From: Closterium sp. Naga37s-1
Taxonomy: Eukaryota; Streptophyta; Zygnematophyceae; Desmidiales; Closteriaceae
Direction: 5' to 3'
Assembly: GCA_947471745.1 (NCBI GenBank)
Contig: CANJKZ010000400.1
Span: 496,001-560,000, forward strand
Length of the DNA stretch: 64,000 bases
This document shows, piece after piece, positions 52,657 to 61,700 of the stretch. A program made the translations under genes and the position numbers. The notes under the pieces are model-generated. The model did not search any database, was not told the origin of the DNA, and worked only from the letters and a program-made list of their open reading frames with translations. Position 1 is the first letter of the stretch. Every line of letters begins with the position of its first letter.

Positions 52657-53560
52657 ATGCCGACGTCAAGCGAGGCCTCCCGCACTTCCTTGGATGGTGT
52701 CGTTGTAAATTCCGGCGAACCCTGGGCAACCGCGACGATGTTCGACACGTCGGCGGTACCGATTTTCACGGGACAAAACTACTCCGCGTGGAAGTTTAAG
52801 TTCCAAGTGCTCATGATGGAGCGGGGACTTTGGGGTTTCTTTGATGGAACGGAGAAAAATTCGGACAACGAGAGCGACATCGCGGCATGGAAGAAGAAGG
52901 ACCAAAAGTCGTTCACTACGTTGATTTCGCGCATCGGCATCAATCTCGTGAGCTCGGTGCGCATGTGCATCAAGCTCGAAGCGTCGGCGCATGAAGCGTG
53001 GAAGCGGCTCGAGACGATGCACGTGAACAAGACTCTCCACGGCAAGATCCTAGCCCGGAATGGGTTCTACACGGTGAAGATTCGCGCGGGCGAATTGATG
53101 CACGAGTACGCGACTCGTGTGGAGGAACTCGGGGAAACGTTCATAGACCTTGGTAGAACGGTCACGAAGGAGGATTGGATTTTGACCTTGCTATGCGGCC
53201 TTCCAGAAGAGTGGTCGACGGTGATTACGACACTTGATAGCGTGCAAGACACTTGGACAAAGGAAATGGTGGTCGGTCGGCTTCTCCATGAAGAATCGCG
53301 TCGCCGACAATTCGCTAATGAGAGCGAGGGTGCCGCCATGTTCTCCGGAGGGAGTTCCGGAAAGAAGTCCACGTGGAGCAAAAGTGCGACGAAGAAGTCA
53401 TCCGGTGGAAGCGATCGCGGCAAGGGAAACACATCGAATGGCTCGACCAAGTGCCGCTATTGTGGCAAGGCGGGACATTTTTTGCGTGAGTGTCGGAAGC
53501 GCCCGAGCGATTGGACTCCATCGAAGGCGTGGAACCACGAGGGCAACGCGCACACGGCAT
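52657..53560 (+). pseudogene. Element P gag region
   Basis: MPTSSEASRTSLDGVVV start; UBN2/DUF4219-type Gag with NYSAWKFKFQVLMMERGLW, VNKTLHGKILARNGFYTVKI and LLCGLPEEWSTVITTLDS. A classical zinc knuckle CRYCGKAGHFLREC (C-x2-C-x4-H-x4-C) is encoded at 53452-53493 after a Ser/Gly/Lys-rich linker. Part of a fossil polyprotein; this section is open. Confidence 0.92.
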
Positions 53561-53599
53561 CCGGCGATGCGGATGATTCAAGGGATTCGATCGTATTAT

Positions 53600-54940
53600 T
53601 GGCCGGTGATGGGACCAACACACCAAGCGACGCATGGTTCCTCGACACCGGCGCAACAAAACACATGACGCACTCGGCATCGTTCCTCACCAACATTGGT
53701 ACACCGGGAGACGTAAAGCGCGTCGTCTTCGGAAACGACAAGTCGCTACCGGTGGTCGGAGTTGGAAGTTCCCGCCTCATCGTCGATGGCGGGCCGGTGG
53801 ACATCACGAACGTGCTTTACGTCCCGGGGTTGAAGGTGAATCTCCTCTCCGTCACTCAACTCGCGAAGAAGGGTGTGAAGGTCACTATCGACGATGCGAA
53901 GATGAACCTCTTTTGGAAAGGGAAGCAATTCGCACAAGGCGTTCTCAACGGAGAACTCTACCAACTCAAGACGCACACGAAAGCGGCTTCATCCAACGTG
54001 GCGCAAGGCTCCAAGGCGACTCTCAAGGCGTGGCATAATCGGCTTGCGCACGCCAAGTACGAGTCGGTCAAGGAGTTGGCCAACAAAGGACTTGCGAAGG
54101 GATTTGACGTGATTGCCGGCGACGACGAGAAGGGCGTATGTGTGGCGTGTGTCGAAGGAAAAATGGCTCGCAAGCCATTTGGTAGCCGTACCTCACCCCT
54201 CGCTAAGGACCCGCTTGCGCTTGTTCACATGGACGTCTGTGGACCTATGCGGCATGCATCAAAGGGAGGAGCGCGGTTCCTCTTGGTGATGCTCGACGAC
54301 GCAACGCGGATGTGTTGGACCCGGCTCTTGAAGGCTAAGGGAGATGTGACCAAGGCGATTCAAGAGTGGGCGCTTGAAGTTTGCGACGATGACAAGAAGC
54401 GGATCAAGGCTATTCGCACCGACGGTGGCGGCGAATTCGTGAACGGGGAGCTTGAGAAATGGATGAAGAGCAAGGGCACTAAGCGCGACGTCACAACACC
54501 CTACACACCCCAACAAAATGGAGCGGCGGAGCGGCTTAATCGCACGTTGGTGGAAGCCGTTCGTTCACTTCTTCAACACTCCAAGCTTGGGAGCGAGTGG
54601 TGGGGTGAGGCGAGTTCGTTGGCGGCGTGGATTCGCAACCGTTTGCCGACGAAGGTGCTCCCGGGAACGACTCCGTTCGAAGCATGGACCGGAACGAAGC
54701 CGAACCTATCCCGCCTACGCACCTTTGGGTGCCTTTGCTACTACCATGTACCGGATCCCCTTCACCACAAGTTGCAACCGAAAGTTCGTGCGGCAATCTA
54801 CTTGGGAATTGCGGCGAACGAGCGCGCGTGGCGAGTGTGGGACTTGGGTGAAAGGTGCGTCGTCACGTCTCGGGACGTGGTCTTCGACGAAGACAAGTTC
54901 CCGACGAAGGAACAACCAACGCCGCAACTCACCGTCATTC
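53600..54940 (+). pseudogene. Element P protease, pre-integrase and integrase region
   Basis: Protease AWFLDTGATKHMTHS near 53632 and VLYVPGLKVNLLSVTQLAKK near 53812. GAG-pre-integrase WHNRLAHAKYESVKEL and CVACVEGKMARKPFG. Integrase LVHMDVCGPMRHASKGG near 54220, IRTDGGGEFVNGELEKWM near 54412, TPQQNGAAERLNRTLVEAV near 54505. All D, D, E residues present. Confidence 0.92.
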
Positions 54941-56491
54941 TTCCCGCACGAGAGGAGGATGAAGCGATGGAGGTTCCATCTCAAGTGGAAAAAGGAAGCC
55001 AAAAATGGAGGGGGAGAGAACGAAGAGAGCGATGACGACGTGGTGGAAGTGCCATCAACCGCGGCGGCAACTTCCTCAACACCTTCCTCCCTCCCATTGG
55101 CGTTGACCCGCGAGCAACGTACACGCCGCCCCAACACGAAGTACACCGACTACGCTACGGTAGTCGTTGGGGAGTTGGACGAGGAGCGTGCGGCATATTG
55201 CTTCGCAACCTTGGGTGATGACCCTCGCACCCATACTGAGGCTTTGGCTTCTCCAGATGTGCCACTATGGAAGCAAGCGATGGAGAAGGAACTAGCCTCG
55301 ATAAAAAAGAACGACGTGTTCGAGCTCGTCGACCCACCGAAGGGTGCCTACTTGGTGGGGTGCAAATGGATGCTTAAGAAGAAGTTGGGAGCCGATGGGA
55401 GTGTCGAACGTTACAAGGTGAGGCTTGTAGCTCAAGGATACACTCAACGGGAGGGGGAGCACTATAGTGAGACCTTCGCTCCCGTCGCTAAGGCTACTAC
55501 TCTTCGGATGTTGCTCGCGCTAACAGCATCTCTCAACCTCGAAGTGGAGCAATTGGACGTTTGCACCGCCTTCCTCTACGGGCTTCTCATGGAAGAGGTC
55601 TACATGCGGCAACCCCCGGGGTACGATGATGGTAGCGGAAGGGTATGGACGCTCAAGCGTACCCTCTACGGCTTGAAGCAAAGTCCACACGGATGGTACA
55701 AGCGCATCGACGACTTTCTTCTTCAACACGGCTTCGCTCGTAGCGAGTGCGATAGCGCTTTGTACGTGTTGAAGGAGGGGGAGAAGCAATTGGTGCTTTT
55801 ACTCTACGTCGATGACCTACTCCTCTTCTCCGACTCCAAAGACCTCATTCGGGAGGTCAAGCAACGGCTAGGGGCGGAGTTTGCGATGAGGGACTTGGGG
55901 CCGGGATGCACGTCGACCGTGACCGAGCCAACGGGACCATCCACCTCCACCAAGAGAAGTATGTGAAGGGGGTAGTGGAGAGCTTTGGCATGGGCAATAG
56001 CAAACCGGTGGGAACACCACTAGCTACGGGATTTTCTTGCATCACGGGAGAAGAAGAATTCACCCTCGACGAAGCCGAACGGAAGCGGTTTCATTCGCTA
56101 GTGGGCTCGCTCATGTATACCACCGTTTCTACTCGTCCCGACCTTGCATACGCCGCCGGGGTGCTTGGACGAGTCGTGAGCAACCCTCATACCGAGCATG
56201 TGCGCTCGAGAGGACGCGTTCTACGCTATCTCCAAGGCACACCTAACTTGGGGCTCGTGTATGTAGCCGGCCCAATCGAGCTCAAAGACTATGCCGACTC
56301 GGACGACGCGGGAGATCCGAGCACGCGCAAGAGTACCTCCGGGTATGTCTTCACCTTGCTTGGGGCAGTTGTGAGTTGGCAAAGCAAGAAGCAACCAACC
56401 GTGGCTCTAAGCTCAACGGAAACGGAGTATATGGCACTCACACAAGGTGTCATGGAGGCAATATAGCTACGGCGTCTTCTAGCGGAGCTTG

Positions 56492-56626
56492 TATCAGAAT
56501 CCCAACCACTAGACCATTGGGATAAAAGGGCTTAAGTAGCGGGTCAGTGCGCCCATAACCCCCCAGGACAACGAGCCTGTAACCCTTCCCTAGGATCAAT
56601 CGGGGATCTCCAGTGGACCTCTGACA
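56492..56626 (-). repeat. Downstream terminal repeat of the TRIM (135 bp)
   Basis: Minus strand TGTCAGAGGTCCACTGG ... GGGATTCTGATA, preceded by the G-rich tract. Confidence 0.85.
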
Positions 56627-56695
56627 CCCCCCCGCACTGGGATGCCCGAAGTGCACACGATGGGATTCGAACTCGAGACCTTTGCTCTGATACCA

Positions 56696-56833
56696 TATCA
56701 GAATCCCAACCACTAGACCATTAGGATAAAAGGGCTTGTTAAGTAGCGGGTCAGTGCGCCCATAACCCCCCAGGACAACGAGCCTGTAACCCTTCCCTAG
56801 GATCAATCAGGGATCTCCAGTGGACCTCTGACA
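56696..56833 (-). repeat. Upstream terminal repeat of the TRIM (138 bp)
   Basis: Same ends as the other copy; followed on the minus strand by the primer site. Confidence 0.85.
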
Positions 56834-57101
56834 GCTTGGGCATCCTCAACCGAACCCAACTCCTCTCTTTTGTGACAACCAAGCTGCCATGAGCCTCGCT
56901 CACAATGTCGTCCTTCACTGACGAACGAAGCATATTGAGGTGAAGCATCACTTCATTCGTGAGGCGGTTGAGAAGGGTGAGGTCAAACTCACTTATGTGA
57001 GCACCAAAGCTCAACCGGCGGATTTCCTCACCAAACCACTCCCTAAGGACTCGTTCCGTGCATGCTGTGAGCGTGTTGGCTTGAGCACCTAGTGGCTTGG
57101 G

Positions 57102-57113
57102 TGCAAGGGGGAG
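57102..57113 (+). promoter_or_regulatory. Polypurine tract of element P
   Basis: gcaagggggag immediately before the 3' LTR start. Confidence 0.75.
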
Positions 57114-57213
57114 TGTTGGAGGTTGCGTGGGGCGGTTTCGCCCCTAACCACCAAGCGGTGCTGTTTTTGGTGCTCACCTTCGAGTGAGCTGCAGGTTTGC
57201 GTGGGGTTGAAGT
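57114..57213 (+). repeat. Start of the 3' LTR of element P (cut by element O)
   Basis: TGTTGGAGGTTGCG matches the 5' LTR with five differences in 100 bp, then element O begins. The rest should lie beyond the window. Confidence 0.88.
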
Positions 57214-57353
57214 TGTCAAACATATGTATATCTATGTTATAGTTTGGGTAGGCTTAGTGGGGTACACACTGTGGGGTACAACCCCTTAGGTTCATTTTTC
57301 TTTGTACCAACCCCCTCGATAGTCGATATCACTTTTAGACTACGATTATGACA
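57214..57353 (+). repeat. 5' LTR of element O (140 bp)
   Basis: TGTCAAACATATG ... CTACGATTATGACA. Confidence 0.88.
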
Positions 57354-57366
57354 TGGTATAGAGCAT
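57354..57366 (+). promoter_or_regulatory. Primer binding site of element O
   Basis: TGGTATAGAGCAT immediately after the LTR, related to TGGTATCAGAGC. Confidence 0.75.
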
Positions 57367-57399
57367 AGGTCCTTAGGACCTAGGATTAGGGCCCACCAC

Positions 57400-58200
57400 G
57401 CCTGCCTGCCTACGCCCGCCTCGGCTGCCCGCGCGCGCCTTGGGCGGTCCTTTTTTTTTTTCCCACGTGCGCTGCTTCAGCAGCCCGCGTAGCCCGTTTC
57501 GGCCCCGCCTGTGCGCCCCTTAGGCCGCCCGCGCGCAACCTAGTTAGGCCACGCCAGCGCGGCCCGTCGCCCAGCGTAGCCCGTAGCTTCGCGACCAGCC
57601 CGCAGCCGCGCACGTGCGGCCCGTCGCCCAGCGCAGCCCGCAGCCTCACGCAAATTGCAGCCGCGCACGCTGCCTGTCGCCACGCACAGCCAGCAGCTGC
57701 AAGCAGCCCGCAGCCCGCGCAGCTCGTCGCCGCACGCAGCCTGCGGCCGCGCGCGCTGCCTGTTGCCACGCGCAGTCTGCAGCCTCGTGCAGCAAGCCGC
57801 CACACGCAGCCAGCAGCCTCACGCATCCCTCAGGCCGCTCCTGCCTGCTGCCTGCTGCCTGCCTGCTGCTTGCTGCCTGCTGCCGCCTGCCTGCTTGCTG
57901 CCTGCTGCCGCCTGCCTGCCACCTGCCTGCCTACCTGCTTGCTGCCTGCTGCTGCCTGCCTGCAGCCTGCCTGGTGCCTGCCTGCTGCCTGCCTGCTGCC
58001 TGCCTGCTGCCTGCCTTCTGCCTGCTGCCTGCTGCCGCCTGCCTGCTGCTTGCTGCCCCTGCCTCCTGCCTCTGCCTCCTGCCTCTGCCTCCTGCCTCCT
58101 ACCTGGTGCTTGCTGCCTGCTGCCGCCTGCCTGCCGCCTGCCTGCTGCCTGCTACCTCTGCCTGCTGCCTGCTGCCTGGTGCCTCCTGCCTTAAGCCAAT
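57400..58200 (+). repeat. GC-rich leader of element O
   Basis: First part gcagcccgcagcc-rich; from about 57840 to 58190 a long cctgcctgctgcctgctgcc microsatellite-like array. Its open frames (Cys/Leu/Pro/Ala repeats) are not genes. Confidence 0.85.
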
Positions 58201-59560
58201 ATGGCGACGCCTAACGTTCTAGCGTTCGAGCCTGACGGTCGTCCCATCGAGTTCAATGTGTGGTTAGACGATCTCCAGCTGTTCCTTCTGACTGATGCCA
58301 AAGAGGACGTTTCCCTGTTTGATTACGTCTCTGGCACTGCCGTTACTCTTGCTGCTGATGCTCCTGCTCTAGAACGCTCCCAGTGGCAGACTCGTGATGC
58401 TGCTGCACGCTTAGCTATTAGGAACCACCTGCCGATTACTAAGCGAGCGCATTTCAGCCAGCACAGAACTGCTAAGACACTGTACGACGCTGTAGTTGCG
58501 CGCTACTCCTCCCCGGCCACTGCAGCCATAGGTCGACTCATGCTACCGTACCTGTTCCCCGATCTTTCCTCGTTCACCACTGCTGAGGACCTAGTTTCTC
58601 ACCTGCGCGCTACTGACTCTCGCTTTCGTGCCGCCCTTTGAGCCGAGTTCTGCGCCGCAAACCCCCCCCCCCCGATGTACTTCACTCTCTATTTCCTCGT
58701 CACCCGCCTCCCTGACACTCTTAGCTCTGTCAGGGACCACTTCCTAGCACTAGACCCCACCACTCTCACTGTTGACGACTTCGAGAAGCACCTCCTCGCA
58801 GCAGAGAAGAACATCCTCGCTGTAGGTGCTGCTCGTGGCACTCCTCGTTCTCCCCTCTTTGAGGGGTGCTCCCCCTCCCCTCTCACCCCCTCCTACGCCT
58901 CCGCAGCTGCTGCTCACGACTACCTTGGTGCTGAGGGGGTCGGAGCTGCTTCCGCTCCTAGTGGGAAGCGTCGCAGCGGCAGGGGCGGCAGGGGTGGCAG
59001 GGGCGGTGGGGGTGGCGGTGGAGGTGGCGGTGGTGCAGGCGGCGGGGGAGGTGGAGGTGGTGGGGGTGGTCGTGGGGGTGGAGGCGGTGGAGGTGGTGGT
59101 GGGGGCGGCGGAGGCACTGGGAGCGGTGGAGGGGGCAGCAGCGGCAGTGGGGGAGGAGGGAGCGGTAGTGGCTTTGGTGGTCAGGGCCAGCAGCAGCCGC
59201 AGCAGCAGCAGCAGTAGCAGCAGCAGCATCAGCGCCAGACCCCCACTTCCCAGCAGCTTCTTGACTGGTATGCCGGGCGTGGGGCTTCTGGGGGTCCTGG
59301 TCGCTGCCCCTATATCATCCACACAGGTCCCCGCGCTGGTCGCCAGTGCACAGGTTTTCACACTGAGCAGTGCTGCTTCGCTCGGCTTAGCGACGCCTGG
59401 CGCGCCAAGTTTCCTGATGCTCCTGAGTTCCCCAACTGGGCAGACTTGCTTAGGAATGATGTACCTATCTTTGATCTTGACTATGAGGCAATTCTTGCTG
59501 CTATGTATGCCTTGTCTGTTAGTGCTGAGGGTGACTGCTACTTGTGTGTGCCGCCGGATC
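58201..59560 (+). pseudogene. Element O gag region
   Basis: MATPNVLAFEPDGRPIEFNV start directly after the leader. The UBN2-like segment DDLQLFLLTDAKEDVSLFDY ... YSSPATAAIGRLMLPYLFPD is followed by a C tract (58663-58673), MYFTLYFLVTRLPDTLSSV, a poly-Gly stretch (about 58960-59170), QQLLDWYAGRGASGGPGR and the motif C-PYIIHTGPRAGRQ-C-TGF-H-TEQC-C at 59305-59376, then FARLSDAWRAKFPDAPEFPN and DYEAILAAMYALSVSAEGD. Confidence 0.85.
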
Positions 59561-59619
59561 CTGGTATAGCCCCTGGTATAGCCCCTGCAGCACTAGGTGT
59601 TTGTGAGTCTGCTCCCCTT

Positions 59620-60980
59620 GGTACTGCGCCTGCACAGGCTTTACACACCTTTACACTTGACTCTGGTGCTTCCCGCTGTTTCTTTCGCGACAGTACCACA
59701 ATCACTCCCCTCCCTGCACCTGTTCCTGTCTCACTGGCTGACCCCTCTGGGGGCCCAGTGCTCGCACGGTCTTCCACTGTGCTTCCGTGTCCGGCGGTCC
59801 CGTCTGGTGAGCTGTCTGGTCTCCACCTCCCCTCGTTCTCTACGAAATTGGTGAGTAACGCTGTCCTCCAGGATGCGGGGGTTGACACCTTCACCCCTGG
59901 CCGACAGCGTGTGGCGATTTGCACGTGCTCCCAGACTGGTCGCCACCTGGCCACGTTCGCTCGTGCGCCAGGGTCCAGTCTGTACACCCTCACCACTGCG
60001 TCACGCTCTGCCCCTTTGTCTCCCCAGTTGCACGCGTCTGCTCAGGTAGCTACACAGTGTGAGTGTCGCCGGCTGTCGCACGACACTCTCCTGTGGCACC
60101 ACCGCCTTGGTCACCCCTCCCTGCCTCGCCTGCGCAGCATGCACTCCCGCTTCCTGGTTTCTGGTCTTCCCAGGTCTCTGCCTCCCCTCCCTCCCTCGCC
60201 TGCGCCGCCCTGCATTCCTTGCGTCGAGGGGCGGCAGCGCGCCGCTCCTCACTCCTCCTCGTTCCCTCCCACAGAGGCTCCACTGCAGACTCTCCACCTG
60301 GATGTGTGGGGCCCAGCCCGCGTCCGTGGACAGGGCCACGAGCGGTACTTCCTGCTGGTTGTCGACGACTACACGCGCTACACCACGGTCTTCCCCTTGC
60401 AGCGCAAGGGGGATGTCCCTGATGTTTTGATCCCTTGGATCCGCGCTACTCGTCTCCAGCTCCGCGAGCGGTTCCAGTCGGACTTTCCTGTCCTGCATCT
60501 GCACTCTGACAGAGGTGGTGAGTTCTCCTCAGACCTCTTGGCAGCCTTCTGTGCGGAGCACGGCATCCGCCAGACTTTCACGCTTCCGGCCTCTCCGCAG
60601 CAGAATGGGGTTGCTGAGCGCCGCATTGGCTTAGTCATGGAGGTCACTCGTACCTCCATGATCCATGCGGCTGCCCCCCATTTTCTGTGGCCGTTTGCGG
60701 TCCGGTACGCCGCGCATCAGCTCAACCTTTGGCCCCGTGTCTCCTTGCCGGAGACCTCGCCCACACTGCTGTGGACGGGGAAGGTTGGCGACGTGTCGCG
60801 TTTCCGGGTCTGGGGTGCTCGTGCCTTTGTCCGCGATACCATCGCGGACAAGCTCTCCCCTTACGCCATTCCTTGCGTCTTCCTTGGCTTTGTCCCTAAC
60901 GCGCCTGGCTGGCAGTTTTACGACCCCGCCTCGCGCCGTGTCTTTGCGTCTCAGGACGTCACCTTTGACGAGTCCGTCCC
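59620..60980 (+). CDS. Element O protease, pre-integrase and integrase region
   Basis: Protease LHTFTLDSGASRCFFRDST near 59641, CTCSQTGRHLATFARAPGSS, LLWHHRLGHPSLPRLRSMH near 60090, CIPCVEGRQRAAPHSS near 60210, integrase LHLDVWGPARVRGQ near 60295, LHLHSDRGGEFSSDLL near 60490, SPQQNGVAERRIGLVMEVT near 60595. This stretch is open. Copia integrase inserts the cDNA after protease-mediated release from the polyprotein. Confidence 0.9.
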
Positions 60981-61129
60981 CTTTTACCGCCTCTTCCCCT
61001 ACCGCACTGCTCCTCGCCCCCCCCCCGCCGCTCTTTCTCGCCCCAGGTCCTCCCCAGGTAGACCCCCTCCCCGTGCCAGGTCCTGCTCCTTCAGGTGTCT
61101 CTCAGGTAGACCCCCCTGTGCCTGCGCCT

Positions 61130-61700
61130 GTTGAGGCCACTGGTGACTCCGCCCCTGCTGCGAGTGGTGCTGTCCCGGGGGGTGCGGAGCTTGGGGGTGC
61201 TGAGTCTGAGGGCGCAGAGCGTGTGGAGCCTGGAGGTGCTACGTCTCGGGGTACTGCGTCTGGAGGTGCTGCGTCTGGGGGTGCTGAGCCTGTGTGTGCG
61301 GAGCCTGGGAGTGCTGAGTCTGGGGGTGAGTTGCCTGAGGGTTGTGAGACTGGTGTTACGCGGTCTCCTTCGAGTAGCCGTCTTCGTCCGCGTGTGCCCC
61401 TCACCTCCCAGCAGCTGCACGACTGGTACGGTCGCCGTCGGCGTCCCACCTCTGCACCTCAGGGCTCTCCTGCTGGAGGTTCTTCTACTGGAGCTGCTGG
61501 GGCTCGTGGTGGTGCTGCTGGAGGTACTGGAGCTACTGGCGGTGCTGGAGCTGCTGAGGGTACTGGAGCTGCTGGAGGTGCTGGAGGTGCTGGAGCTACT
61601 GGAGGTGCTGGAGCCGCTGGGGGTGCTGGAGCTGCTGGAGCTGCTGGGGGTACTGGAGCTGCTGGAGGTGCTGGAGCTGCTGGTGGCACTGCTCAGCCGC
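61130..61700 (+). repeat. Coding minisatellites in the hinge of element O
   Basis: gtgctgagtctgggggtgcg-type units at about 61160-61330 and gctggaggtgctggagctgc units at about 61500-61690, encoding GGAESEGAERVEPGG- and GAAGGAGGAG-like sequence. Confidence 0.8.

Larger units (their letters stand above)
56492..56833 (-). mobile_element. 342-bp TRIM with tRNA-like LTR/primer-site junction
   Basis: Inserted in RNase H of P, with target duplication gcttg (56487-56491 and 56834-56838). Two terminal repeats of 135 and 138 bp (56492-56626, 56696-56833) differ by two substitutions and a 3-bp indel. Only 69 bp lie between them: on the minus strand a primer site TGGTATCAGAGC (56695-56684) next to the upstream repeat and a purine tract GCGGGGGGG next to the other. 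It looks whole for a miniature element. The minus strand also contains tRNA-type A box TGGTCTAGTGG (56720-56710) and B box GTTCGAATC (56672-56664), 37 nt apart. Alternative: a tandem tRNA-derived SINE. Confidence 0.8.
55040..57090 (+). pseudogene. Element P RT and RNase H region (interrupted)
   Basis: RT: LVGCKWMLKKKLGADGSVER, HYSETFAPVAKATTLRMLLA, LYGLKQSPHGWYKRIDDFLL, LVLLLYVDDLLLFSDSKDLI. RNase H: RPDLAYAAGVLGRVVSNPHT, DYADSDDAGDPSTRKSTSGY, ALSSTETEYMALTQGVMEAI; its last part lies beyond the TRIM at 56834-57090. Classical plant Copia pol. Confidence 0.9.
52072..57213 (+). mobile_element. Copia element P, a second lineage with long LTR
   Basis: 5' LTR 52072-52606 (535 bp), exact initiator-Met primer site, one long gag-protease-integrase stretch, RT, RNase H, purine tract and a 3' LTR that is cut by element O after 100 bp. 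The overlapping 100 bp of the two LTRs differ at five positions, so P is older than J, M and N. About four breaks besides the TRIM insertion (56492-56833). Coding composition and motifs are unlike the short-LTR family: balanced codons, CCHC Gag and no GC-rich leader. Confidence 0.93.

Noticed and set aside
56640-56722. A functional tRNA gene on the minus strand (A and B boxes present)
   Set aside because: The tRNA-like stretch spans the junction of a terminal repeat and the interior of a 342-bp element with a TSD, and I could not see a closing acceptor stem. Treated as part of the TRIM.
57614-58222. Cys/Leu/Ala/Pro-rich ORFs of up to 202 residues
   Set aside because: Products of the ctgcctgctgcc array in the leader of element O, upstream of the real gag start at 58201.
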